Origin: Candidatus Nitrosopumilus sp.
GTDB lineage: Archaea > Thermoproteota > Nitrososphaeria > Nitrososphaerales > Nitrosopumilaceae
Length of the DNA stretch: 60,204 nt
Assembly: GCA_028351415.1 (NCBI GenBank)
Contig: JAOMJV010000004.1
Coordinates: 1-60,204 of the forward strand
Direction: 5' to 3'
Part shown: in pieces, positions 28,856 through 37,855 of the stretch
Numbering within the stretch: position 1 is the stretch's first letter
Layout of the letters: the number at the start of each line of letters is the position of its first letter
Translations under genes and position numbers: made by a program
Notes under the pieces: model-generated
The model's input: the letters and a program-made list of their open reading frames with translations, nothing else
Database searches by the model: none
Told to the model about the DNA's origin: nothing

Positions 28856-29731
28856 ATGAAAGTAGGCATCATAGGAATTGGAATTTTAGGAAACGCTGTA
28901 GCTTTACGTTTACTAGATTTAGGATACGACGTTACAGTATACAATAGAACTCAAGGAAAAACAAATGAAGTTGAGAAAAAAGGTGCACGTGTTGCATTGT
29001 CACCAAAAGGGATGGCAGAAAAAGTAGAAATCATAATAATTATAGTGAAAGATGCAGAAGCTGTAAAAGAAATATCATTTGGAAAAAATGGAATCATAGA
29101 AGGCAAAAACAATAAATTAATTGTTGCAGATATGAGTACAATTGATCCAGTTGAATCAAAAAAAATTGCAAAAGAATTTGAACGATATCAAATTAAAAAA
29201 TTAGAAATTCCAGTTATGGGAGGCCCAAATGTTGCAATTACAGGAAAATTAGTGATGATGGCGTCAGGATCAAAAGATAGTTTCAATCAATGTAAAGAAG
29301 TATTTGAAAAAATTGCAAATAAAGTATTATTTCTAGGAGAACAAGGAGTAGCAAATTCAATTAAACTTGCAATGAATTTACAAATCACAATGTTAGCACT
29401 GTCATTATCGGAAGGCATTACATTGGTTAAAAAATCAAATGTAGATCCAAAGATCTTTTTGGAAGTGTTGAATTCAACATATTTTAAAACAGGAATGAGT
29501 GAAAATAAAGCATTTAAAATGATAGAAGGTAAGTATGATGCAACATTTACGCTAGCAAATTTAAAAAAAGACATTACAACTATGACAAATGCATCTATGA
29601 ATTTAGGAATAGAACTACCAATGATAACTAAGGCTGAAGAGATTTACGAAAATGCGATGAAAGAAGGATTAGGGGATTTAGACTATACAGGAATTATACA
29701 GCATATTAAAAAAATAAACAATATGTTGTAA
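28856..29731 (+). CDS. NAD(P)-dependent beta-hydroxyacid dehydrogenase family (3-hydroxyisobutyrate dehydrogenase-like)
   Basis: VGIIGIGILGNAVALRLLDLGYDVTVYNRT, VADMSTIDPVESKKIA, PVMGGPNVAITGKLVMMASG, GVANSIKLAMNL. Confidence 0.9.
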   Translation: MKVGIIGIGILGNAVALRLLDLGYDVTVYNRTQGKTNEVEKKGARVALSPKGMAEKVEIIIIIVKDAEAVKEISFGKNGIIEGKNNKLIVADMSTIDPVESKKIAKEFERYQIKKLEIPVMGGPNVAITGKLVMMASGSKDSFNQCKEVFEKIANKVLFLGEQGVANSIKLAMNLQITMLALSLSEGITLVKKSNVDPKIFLEVLNSTYFKTGMSENKAFKMIEGKYDATFTLANLKKDITTMTNASMNLGIELPMITKAEEIYENAMKEGLGDLDYTGIIQHIKKINNML

Positions 29732-29734
29732 AAA

Positions 29735-29851
29735 TTATAAAAAATGGTTATTTTTCTTTAAATATCTACGATAAGAAAATCCAACAACTAACATTGTAAT
29801 TCCCGTAATTACACTCCACATAAAAAAAGAAATAATATTAAATTCAGACAT
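29735..29851 (-). CDS. Micro-ORF, 38 aa single-TM peptide
   Basis: Reverse-complement ATG...TAA reads MSEFNIISFFMWSVITGITMLVVGFSYRRYLKKNNHFL; strong TM plus positive C-terminus; below ORF-track cutoff. Confidence 0.5.
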   Translation of the reverse strand: MSEFNIISFFMWSVITGITMLVVGFSYRRYLKKNNHFL

Positions 29852-29964
29852 AGATTACAGACAATATTGAAACATCTAAAGTTTAGGATTATGCATACAT
29901 ACAAGATAGATCAGCCATAAAATAATTCTGAAACATCTAAATAGATTTGAGATAGACAAGATTC

Positions 29965-30174
29965 ATGCCTGAATTTAGATGTGAAGATTGTGGAAAACGC
30001 CTATTTCATGAAAATGAAACAACATTAGAAGTTGAGAGAAAAATTCATTCGCAATTCTGTAGAAAAATAAAGGGTGAAACACACAGCTATATGCACAGAG
30101 ATCTAGCACACATGGAAACTTTTGATGTAGAAAGGGAAAATGACACTGCAGGCGAACCAGTGTTAAAAAAATAA
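29965..30174 (+). CDS. Small zinc-finger-like hypothetical protein
   Basis: MPEFRCEDCGKRLFHENETTLEVERKIHSQFCRKIKG; Cys/His spacing. Confidence 0.65.
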   Translation: MPEFRCEDCGKRLFHENETTLEVERKIHSQFCRKIKGETHSYMHRDLAHMETFDVERENDTAGEPVLKK

Positions 30175-30227
30175 CAATTACACATATTCCTCAAAATTAT
30201 ATCCTAGATAGTTATCATTGAATGTAA

Positions 30228-31439
30228 TTGCCTGAAGAATATAATTATGATTTAGTGGTGGTAGGAGGAGGACCAGCGGGATCATCAGCAGCATTTGCAG
30301 CTGCAAAGAATGGAATAAAGGTAGCATTAATTGAAAAAGAAAATTCAATTGCTGAAACAGTACGAACAAGTGGAGTTACATGGATTGAAAGTATCAAAGA
30401 ATTTGGAATTCCAGATGATTGTTACAATCCAATTAAGAATTTTTCGTTTGTCTCACCAAATAATGAAGTAACAATCAAGGATTCGATTGCAACAGCAGCA
30501 GTATTAGATGTAAGAAAAACATATCGATGGTTGGCGCATGAAGCTGAAGGAGAGGGAGCAGATATTTTTCTAAAAATTAGCATCAACGAAGTTATCAAAA
30601 ATGAAAACAATGACATCATAGGTGTAAGCGGTACAGGACCAAACGGGAAAATAACATTTAATTCAAAAATAGTTATTGATGCTACAGGATTTACTTCTAC
30701 AATTTCTAAAGCAATGGGTTTTGTCACACAATGGAAAAGATTTGGAGCAGGAGCAGAGTATGAAGCAACGGTAGAAAATGCGGATCCAGATACATGGTGG
30801 TTAATGGTAGGACAAGAATATACGCCTGCAGGATATGCATGGATATTTCCATTAGGAAATAATATTGTAAGAATTGGAGTAGGAGTAGGTAAACCAGAAT
30901 CAGATGTAGACCCAACTCAAAGACTTAAAGAAATTATTGATAAACAATTAGGGCCAATAAAAAAATTAGGAAAAATAACACCAATAGAATTCCATTATGG
31001 TTTAATTCCAAACGATGGTTTATCACGAAAAACTGTTTTTAATAATTTGATCTTAGTGGGAGATTCGGCAGGACAAGCAAACCCATTAGTTTTAGAGGGA
31101 ATCAGATATGCAATAAAATTTGGCAGAGTTGCAGGTAAAGTTGCATCAGATGCGATAAAAAATAAAAAGACAGACAAAGATGCATTGTACCCATATGAAG
31201 AAGAATGGAGAAATGCAATTGAATCAAAAATTAACTCTGCAGGAAAAGTTCAAGACCGATGGATTGGCTTATCAGATAAAGAATGGGATAAAGAACTAGA
31301 CATAATTAACGAATTAAAAACGGATGAATTTTTAGATTTTATAAAAGCAGATTTTGGATTATCAAACATGCTCAAATTAGCAATGAATCATCCAAAATTA
31401 GCAGTCAGACAACTTTTCAATTTAGTTAAAGGTAAATAA
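30228..31439 (+). CDS. Geranylgeranyl reductase family FAD-dependent oxidoreductase, TTG start
   Basis: YDLVVVGGGPAGSSAAFAAAKNGIKVALIEKE, GAGAEYEATVE, GYAWIFPLGNNIVRIGVGVGK, LVGDSAGQANPLVLEGIRYAIKFGRVAG. Confidence 0.87.
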   Translation: MPEEYNYDLVVVGGGPAGSSAAFAAAKNGIKVALIEKENSIAETVRTSGVTWIESIKEFGIPDDCYNPIKNFSFVSPNNEVTIKDSIATAAVLDVRKTYRWLAHEAEGEGADIFLKISINEVIKNENNDIIGVSGTGPNGKITFNSKIVIDATGFTSTISKAMGFVTQWKRFGAGAEYEATVENADPDTWWLMVGQEYTPAGYAWIFPLGNNIVRIGVGVGKPESDVDPTQRLKEIIDKQLGPIKKLGKITPIEFHYGLIPNDGLSRKTVFNNLILVGDSAGQANPLVLEGIRYAIKFGRVAGKVASDAIKNKKTDKDALYPYEEEWRNAIESKINSAGKVQDRWIGLSDKEWDKELDIINELKTDEFLDFIKADFGLSNMLKLAMNHPKLAVRQLFNLVKGK

Positions 31440-31473
31440 TTTACCAGTAAAAATTTTTAATAATTTTAAAAAA

Positions 31474-31689
31474 TCATGCCATGGAGACTGGAATAATACA
31501 GAATCCAGACATGATTTTAGGCACAGATACGGTCTGATTGGTCGATTTGGGAATACATAACGAATGAAATTGCTCACAAGTCAATGTAGCGCATGTCGTA
31601 CAAATCATGGATGTTGATTTGAAGCAATGTAAACAATTTGTTGCTTCAATAAGACATCCACCACAATTTCTACAAGATTCGTCAGGCAA
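31474..31689 (-). CDS. Small Cys-rich zinc-binding-like hypothetical protein
   Basis: MPDESCRNCGGCLIEATNCLHCFKSTSMICTTCATLTCEQFHSLC; multiple CxxC. Confidence 0.6.
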   Translation of the reverse strand: MPDESCRNCGGCLIEATNCLHCFKSTSMICTTCATLTCEQFHSLCIPKSTNQTVSVPKIMSGFCIIPVSMA

Positions 31690-31790
31690 TTTCTATTCAA
31701 GTTAATTTATTTAAAATTACTTATAACAAGCACGAAGAATTTATTCGAATCAATGATCAGTATCAATGATCTGTATCAAGAAGATTATAA

Positions 31791-32444
31791 TTGAATAAAA
31801 AAATTGAATTAATCATGGATAATGTAAGTAAAAAATTTGATGATTGGGCAATCAATGGAAAAGCCGAATCAATGGAAAAAGGACACGGCATAAATGTTTT
31901 AAAATTTTTGAAAAAAATTTCATTTGACAAACCTTTTTCATTTTTAGATGTAGGTTGTGGAAATGGATGGGTGATAAGATATGTATCAGATATGTCAACA
32001 TGCAGAAAAGCAATAGGTATCGATAAAAGTAAAAAAATGATCATACAAGCAAATAAGAAAATAAATAACAATAAAGAAAGTTTTGTGTATACAGATGTAG
32101 AGTCATGGAAATATACTGGAAAATTTGATTTTATTTTTGCCATGGAATCAATATACTATGCAGATTCAATGGAAAAAGCAATTGAGAAAATTTACAAATT
32201 ACTAAAGCCAGGAGGTAAATTCTTCTGCGGTACAGATTTTTACACAGAGAATAAAGCCACAACAAAATGGGCAAGTGTAATGAAAATTCAAATGCATTTA
32301 CATTCAAAAAAAGAATGGAAAGAATTTTTTAAAAATGTGGGTTTCATAACAACAACAAAACAAATCAAAGATTTGAAAAGTAATGAAAAATGGAAAAAAG
32401 AATTTGGGACATTATTCATCATAGGCACAAAACCTGCAAAGTAA
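31791..32444 (+). CDS. Class I SAM-dependent methyltransferase, TTG start
   Basis: FLDVGCGNGWVIRYVSD, AIGIDKSKKMI, LLKPGGKFFCGTDFY. Confidence 0.88.
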   Translation: MNKKIELIMDNVSKKFDDWAINGKAESMEKGHGINVLKFLKKISFDKPFSFLDVGCGNGWVIRYVSDMSTCRKAIGIDKSKKMIIQANKKINNNKESFVYTDVESWKYTGKFDFIFAMESIYYADSMEKAIEKIYKLLKPGGKFFCGTDFYTENKATTKWASVMKIQMHLHSKKEWKEFFKNVGFITTTKQIKDLKSNEKWKKEFGTLFIIGTKPAK

Positions 32445-32475
32445 TATTCAAATCACATTACAAAATACCAATAAC

Positions 32476-32759
32476 ATGTGAGCTGGAGCACGACACGCTG
32501 CTACGGCAGAGGAAACTCCTCCCTCCATACAGGAAATGTGATCTGGAGATAGATAACCAGAGATGGTTGGCAACGATGCAGAAAAGAATCCAATATGGCG
32601 CACAGTGATGGTGAAAACCTGAGGTTTCCATAAAAGGAATGAAACAGACGACCCACATGGAGCAAAGCCAAACAGAACCATAGGATCCTGTACCAGGTTC
32701 AGGTAGGCTGCAAAGCGAAATATCGTGAAAACAGAAGGAGGGTTACTCCCAGCACACAT
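32476..32759 (+). ncRNA. rnpB: RNase P RNA
   Basis: CR-I/P4-like gaggaaactcctccctcc, CR-IV-like acatggagcaaagccaaac, CR-V-like acagaaggagggttactcc; ends pair as P1: atgtg-a-gctgg with ccagc-a-cacat; followed by T-rich tract. Confidence 0.92.
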
Positions 32760-32818
32760 ATTTTTTATATTATTTTTTTTATATTATTTTAAAATTGAAT
32801 GACAGAATTGATAAAATC

Positions 32819-34243
32819 TTAACTCATTTCACGAACTTGTTCTTTACAAATATCTGCATTGCATTGACAAGTTGCATCACATAAACATGAACCATGCATC
32901 TCACAATCACACTCAGTTCCAATTTCTACAGATGCAGCACAACCGCATGCAGCATCTTCACCAGAAGAAGGCATTGTTTGTTCAGGAGTAGTTTCTTGTG
33001 GAACAGTATCTTGTGGTAGGGTTTCTTGCGGGAGGGTTTCTTGCGGGAGGGTTTCTTGCGGAGTATCCTCATAAACACTTCTTGTTTGTGCATAATCAGT
33101 GTCATCTTTCAAGTGAGCCTCACCTCTATTGGTTTGATATCCACCAGAAGATGCACTTGTTTGATATCCAACAAGATTTTCAGGGTCAATTCCTTGTTGT
33201 CCTTGTGATTGGTTTTTCATGGATCTGCTACTGATAATAAAGAATCCAATACCGCCAACAGCTGCCAATCCAGCCATGCCATAGATAATCATAATTGGAA
33301 AACCACCGGTGGATGTTGTCATGTAATCATCAGGAGGAGTTGGAGTGACACCAATAATTTCAACACCATCCAAAATATCTAAAGCACCAAATCCAACTGA
33401 AGACAAGTTTGCAGTATCAGTGGATTGAACACTTCTTATAGTATAAGTTTCATCTGCCATTACTTCAGCTTCGTAAATACGTTCAACTTGTCTGCCTTCT
33501 CTAATACTACTTTCACCCATAGTCCAACTAGATATAACAAATCCTGCAATTGATTCATCTAATCCGAATTGACTAGCATCTGCATTAATTCCAGTTGGGT
33601 CAAACAAGAAATGCCAATTAGTTAATGGTTGTTCTAAAATAAAATCAGCGTTAATTAATTCTCGATTAAGAACAGATTCAGCTTCAGTTCCTACAAATGT
33701 ATTATAGAGAATAGGTTCTTCAGTTTCAAGAACACCAAGAGGAATGTTAATTTCAATTCCATCAATCGTAATTGGGGATGTGGTTGTCAATCCCCTCCAT
33801 CCTAAATCAACTAATTTCTTTTGTGAATCTTCTGTAATAATATAATCAGTTATGGTTCCCTCTAAAACTACACGGTAATCAATAGATGTTTGAATACTTC
33901 TGCCTTTTAGTTGAAATTCATATGTAACATTCAAGTCAGAAACTCTTGCTTGACTCCCATCAGATTGAATTCCATTGTTTAGATCACGCATCAATTCTTG
34001 GACTCCAGGGTTTGTTGAGTCAGCAGTTCCAAATACAGTCCATTGACTTGTACTAAGTTCATCAAACAAAACACCGCCGTTTGGATATTCAATAAAGATA
34101 GTTTTGAGGTAACTCATCTTAAATGGAGATTCAAGATTATTTGGATTAATTCTAGTGTCTAATTGTGCACCAAAAGCAGGAGCACTTGTACCAACAACAA
34201 TAAGACCAGCAAGTAAAATAGTTAGGATAATAGCCTTAGCCAC
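32819..34243 (-). CDS. Secreted/membrane protein with single C-terminal TM, TLPQE repeats and Cys-rich tail
   Basis: Signal peptide MAKAIILTILLAGLIVVGTSAPAFGAQ; TM FPIMIIYGMAGLAAVGGIGFFII; repeat PQETLPQETLPQETLPQDTVPQE; tail CGCAASVEIGTECDCEMHGSCLCDATCQCNADIC. Confidence 0.85.
   Translation of the reverse strand: MAKAIILTILLAGLIVVGTSAPAFGAQLDTRINPNNLESPFKMSYLKTIFIEYPNGGVLFDELSTSQWTVFGTADSTNPGVQELMRDLNNGIQSDGSQARVSDLNVTYEFQLKGRSIQTSIDYRVVLEGTITDYIITEDSQKKLVDLGWRGLTTTSPITIDGIEINIPLGVLETEEPILYNTFVGTEAESVLNRELINADFILEQPLTNWHFLFDPTGINADASQFGLDESIAGFVISSWTMGESSIREGRQVERIYEAEVMADETYTIRSVQSTDTANLSSVGFGALDILDGVEIIGVTPTPPDDYMTTSTGGFPIMIIYGMAGLAAVGGIGFFIISSRSMKNQSQGQQGIDPENLVGYQTSASSGGYQTNRGEAHLKDDTDYAQTRSVYEDTPQETLPQETLPQETLPQDTVPQETTPEQTMPSSGEDAACGCAASVEIGTECDCEMHGSCLCDATCQCNADICKEQVREMS
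33008..33061. repeat. 15-bp tandem repeat encoding TLPQE units
   Basis: gggtttcttgcggga-type units in tandem. Confidence 0.85.
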
Positions 34244-34375
34244 GACTAAAAGCCTCCGAATAACCGTAATAAACTTATGCTAATTTCTAAGATAAATGCT
34301 AATTTAACGAAATAAGGATCTTGTAAAAAGTAATATGGAGTAACGGATATAGTATATCTGTTCTAGGGATATGAT

Positions 34376-35296
34376 ATGATTACAGTATTAGCAGGAGGTA
34401 CGGGTTCCGTCAAATTAGTACGGGGTTTAGTTGCACAACATGATAAAGTAAACGTCATTACAAATGTTGGAGATAATTATTGGCTATACGGACTATACGT
34501 ATGCCCAGATATTGATACAATAATTTACGGTTTAGCAGATCTACTTGATCAAGACAAGGGATGGGGAATTAAAAAAGATACATTCAACTTTTTACGTCAA
34601 ATGGAAGTGTTTGGTGAAGAGACATGGTTTGGCGTGGGAGATAGAGATGCAGCTACACATTTGATTAGAACAAATATGTTAAAAAATGGAAAAAACCTCA
34701 GCGACATTACAAAATGGATGTGTAAAAAATTTGCAGTTACTGCAAACATAATTCCAGTTACAGATAACACAGTAGAGACAAGAATTACTACAAACAAAGG
34801 AGAATTGCATTTACAAGAATATTGGGTAAAACATAGAGGAATGGATCCAGTAGAAGGAATTCAGTATATCGGATCAGATAAAGCAAGGCCAAATCCTGAA
34901 GCCATAAATGCAATACATGACGCAGACATGGTCATACTAGCACCAGGAAACCCGCTAACATCAATTGGACCAATGTTACAAATTAAAGGAATTAGAAAAG
35001 AATTATCAAAAATTAAGAAAAGAGTTGTTGCAGTAAGTCCATTAATCGGAGAGAACTCAATTAGTGGTCCGGCAGCAAAATACATGCAAGCAGCAGGAAT
35101 AGAATCAAACGCATACGGATTAGCAAAAATGTATTCAGATGTGTGCTCAAACGTAATTGTAGATACAAAAGATAAAGCGCTAGTTAGTAAAATTCAAGAC
35201 TTGGATATGAAAGCATATGATACAAAAATTACCATGAAGAATAAATTGGCAGAAGACGCATTAGCAAATTTCATTTTAAAACAAGTGCACGTTTAA
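34376..35296 (+). CDS. cofD: 2-phospho-L-lactate transferase
   Basis: ITVLAGGTGSVKLVRGL, NVGDNYWLYGLYVCPDIDTIIYGLADLLD, WFGVGDRDAATHLIRTNML, LAPGNPLTSIGPMLQIKGIR. Confidence 0.95.
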   Translation: MITVLAGGTGSVKLVRGLVAQHDKVNVITNVGDNYWLYGLYVCPDIDTIIYGLADLLDQDKGWGIKKDTFNFLRQMEVFGEETWFGVGDRDAATHLIRTNMLKNGKNLSDITKWMCKKFAVTANIIPVTDNTVETRITTNKGELHLQEYWVKHRGMDPVEGIQYIGSDKARPNPEAINAIHDADMVILAPGNPLTSIGPMLQIKGIRKELSKIKKRVVAVSPLIGENSISGPAAKYMQAAGIESNAYGLAKMYSDVCSNVIVDTKDKALVSKIQDLDMKAYDTKITMKNKLAEDALANFILKQVHV

Positions 35297-35297
35297 T

Positions 35298-35930
35298 TTG
35301 AAAACAGCAGCAGTTATTCCAGTAAAAACATTCTCAAATGCGAAAACACGTTTACAGTTACCTTCAGAAAAAATAGAAGAATTATGTAAAGTGATGTTAG
35401 AAGAAATATTACAAGTTTTATCAATATCGCCTAAAATTGAAAAAATAATCATAGTAACAAAAGAAAAAAAAGCCATAGAAATTGCTAAAAAATTTAATGC
35501 AGTAATAATAATTGATGAAAAAGAAGAGAGCGTAAATCAAGCAGTGTCTCTAGCTGAAGAATACCTATTAGAAAATAATTTTGTGGCGTCGATGATATTT
35601 CCCCAAGATATACCAGGTATCAAAACACAAGACATTGATTTTATGTTAAATTACAAAACACATCCAAATTTTGCAATAATAGTCCCATCACGTAAATTTG
35701 ATGGAACAAATGCACTTGTAAGAATGCCAGTAAATTTAATGGAGACACATTATGATGACGACAGTTATAGAAATCACATGGCTACAGCAAAGGAGCACAC
35801 ACGTAATGTTGCAATGGTATTTGTTAAACGAATAATGTTAGACATAGACGATAAAGAAGATTTAGAGTTGTTTTTAAAACAAAATGAAAAACCAGATCTT
35901 GTAGAAAAAATTAAAAAAATTCTAAATTAA
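35298..35930 (+). CDS. cofC: 2-phospho-L-lactate guanylyltransferase, TTG start
   Basis: AAVIPVKTFSNAKTRLQLPSEKIEELCKVMLEEIL, IFPQDIPGIKTQDIDFML, IVPSRKFDGTNALVR; directly follows cofD. Confidence 0.9.
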   Translation: MKTAAVIPVKTFSNAKTRLQLPSEKIEELCKVMLEEILQVLSISPKIEKIIIVTKEKKAIEIAKKFNAVIIIDEKEESVNQAVSLAEEYLLENNFVASMIFPQDIPGIKTQDIDFMLNYKTHPNFAIIVPSRKFDGTNALVRMPVNLMETHYDDDSYRNHMATAKEHTRNVAMVFVKRIMLDIDDKEDLELFLKQNEKPDLVEKIKKILN

Positions 35931-36902
35931 AGATTTTTTTAAATAAAATTTATTTAAAATCAAAATACAAGTTCCCAGTATTCCAGAAAACAAGAATATC
36001 CATTCCAAGGAGGACATTAGAGGGTTAGTAAAAGCAAGTTCTAAAGGAACATAATTAATTTGAGAAATAAAGTGGGCGTATGCAAAAATAAAATAATTTG
36101 TAGCCCAATGAATTAACAGAGAAGCAACAATACCATACCTAAGATACACCCAACCCAGAATTATACCGCCTGCAGTTGCCTGAGCAAACTTACCCTCACT
36201 CCAAGAATCACTAAACGCAATATGAGAAAATCCGAATAAAACACCGACAAAAATAATCAATAAAATTGCTTTTTTAGAATCAAGTATATTCAATGAAGAA
36301 GGAGCCCACAAACATTTTAAAAAATAACGTATTGAAGCTCGAGCAGAGTACAAGGCAAACAATGGAATTCCAATTAAAATTATACGAAAAACAAATTCCT
36401 CCAACAGAGGGGCAAGAGATACGTAGAAAAATTGAATCAAACTATTGCCTCCAAGAGGAGGGACAGTAACAATTCCAAAGGATTCCTGAATAAAATTAAT
36501 TATTGCAGAAATCAGAATCAGTATGGATAGCCATTTTGTCATAGCAAACATATAATTTAATTTGGCATCATATTTGCCCATAGAAATTAGAGCTGAAATA
36601 GATTTTAGAAAATGCTGCTTAGGTCCAAGAATTGCAATTACAAAAATAACCAGATAAAACATCCACAAAATAACAAACGCGTCACCTATGGTAACATCAA
36701 TTGAAGATTGATAAAAATCAGTTTGATTAAAAATATCTAAATGAGTTATAGGGTAATCATAATGAATGTCATCACCAATGTCACTTTCAAATACAACATA
36801 AATTCCAACAGGAAAAGAAATTAGAAGCAACCCAAAAATTATAGATAGTAAAGCAGTGAAAGGAATACCAAGTAATTGAATTATTTTATTTTGTTTTTGC
36901 AA
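35922..36902 (-). CDS. CPBP-family intramembrane protease
   Basis: Multi-TM; LAPLLEEFVFRIILIGIPLF (EExxxR), GVLFGFSHIAF (FxxxH). Confidence 0.85.
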   Translation of the reverse strand: MQKQNKIIQLLGIPFTALLSIIFGLLLISFPVGIYVVFESDIGDDIHYDYPITHLDIFNQTDFYQSSIDVTIGDAFVILWMFYLVIFVIAILGPKQHFLKSISALISMGKYDAKLNYMFAMTKWLSILILISAIINFIQESFGIVTVPPLGGNSLIQFFYVSLAPLLEEFVFRIILIGIPLFALYSARASIRYFLKCLWAPSSLNILDSKKAILLIIFVGVLFGFSHIAFSDSWSEGKFAQATAGGIILGWVYLRYGIVASLLIHWATNYFIFAYAHFISQINYVPLELAFTNPLMSSLEWIFLFSGILGTCILILNKFYLKKSLI

Positions 36903-36909
36903 TTTTGTT

Positions 36910-37218
36910 CTAATGAAGTTCTATGGTATCTTCTGCAAAACCTAAGTGAACAAGAGTCTCCTTGATTGTATCTCTATGATCACCTTGTAAGAAAATATAG
37001 CCTTCTTTGGCAGTACCCCCACAAGCATACTTGTTTTTAAGATCTTTTGCAACAGTTTCCAAATTATTTAATTTTGGATCTAACCCTTCAATCATAGTAC
37101 CTTTTTTCTTAAATCTTCTAGTTTCCAAACGAATTATAATTTTAGTACTATCTTTAGCAAGTTCTCCACATGCGCACAAGTCTTCAGGAAGACCACAAGT
37201 ATTACAAATTACTGCCAT
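36910..37218 (-). CDS. Translation initiation factor SUI1/aIF1
   Basis: ICNTCGLPEDLCACGELAKDSTKIIIRLETRRFKKKGTMIEGLD...LKNKYACGGTAKEGYIFLQGDHRDTIKETL. Confidence 0.93.
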   Translation of the reverse strand: MAVICNTCGLPEDLCACGELAKDSTKIIIRLETRRFKKKGTMIEGLDPKLNNLETVAKDLKNKYACGGTAKEGYIFLQGDHRDTIKETLVHLGFAEDTIELH

Positions 37219-37318
37219 ATGTTCGAAATTAATTCAAGGATACGGACTATTAAGCCTTCTTTGAACATAGAAAATCAAAACAATCAGATTTTTTAAATAG
37301 AAAAATAAGAAAAAAACA

Positions 37319-37648
37319 ATGTCAGAAGAACTTAGAAAGAAAGCTGCTGAAATGCTACTAAATGGGGCAACGCTGCTAAGCGAACCATGTCCATATTGTA
37401 AGGGAGTAAGAGTAATGAAAGATGGGCAGGCATTATGCACAAAATGTGGAAGGGCACCAGAAAAAAGAAAAATAGTAACTGAGAAAAATGAAGTAAAAAG
37501 TCAAAACCCACTAAAAAAAACACTAGAGAAAAAATTAGAAGTACTATCAAAAGAGCTAGAGAAAGAAATTGATCACGATAAACAGCAATCCATACTAAAA
37601 TCAATCAATCTAGTACTGGAAATGATGGAAAAAGTCAAAAAACAATAA
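37319..37648 (+). CDS. Autoantigen p27/SSSCA1-type zinc-finger protein
   Basis: LRKKAAEMLLNGATLLSEPCPYCKGVRVMKDGQALCTKCGR. Confidence 0.85.
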   Translation: MSEELRKKAAEMLLNGATLLSEPCPYCKGVRVMKDGQALCTKCGRAPEKRKIVTEKNEVKSQNPLKKTLEKKLEVLSKELEKEIDHDKQQSILKSINLVLEMMEKVKKQ

Positions 37649-37686
37649 TAAAGTTTATACGTTAAAATTTATTTTTCTGAATCATA

Positions 37687-37848
37687 ATGGCAGATAAAGC
37701 AGCTCCACTTCCAGCATCAAGTGGGGGTCTTATGAGATTCTTTGAAGACGAAACAAAAGGTTTCAAGATAGATCCAAAAATAGTAGTTTCAATTCCAATT
37801 GGCTTAATTGCAGTTTCATGGGTAATGGAATTATTTTTAACTCCGTGA
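37687..37848 (+). CDS. Preprotein translocase subunit Sec61 beta (SecG-like), 53 aa
   Basis: ATG at 37687 to TGA at 37848: MADKAAPLPASSGGLMRFFEDETKGFKIDPKIVVSIPIGLIAVSWVMELFLTP; matches archaeal Sec61beta pattern. Below ORF-track cutoff. Confidence 0.92.
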   Translation: MADKAAPLPASSGGLMRFFEDETKGFKIDPKIVVSIPIGLIAVSWVMELFLTP

Positions 37849-37855
37849 AAAAACA

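Noticed and set aside
32448-32759. Minus-strand ORFs 32448..32759 and 32458..32658
   Set aside because: Lie fully antisense to the RNase P RNA and show no family resemblance.
33008-33061. GC-rich 15-bp repeats as a regulatory or recombination repeat
   Set aside because: In frame and encode TLPQE units of the membrane protein linker.
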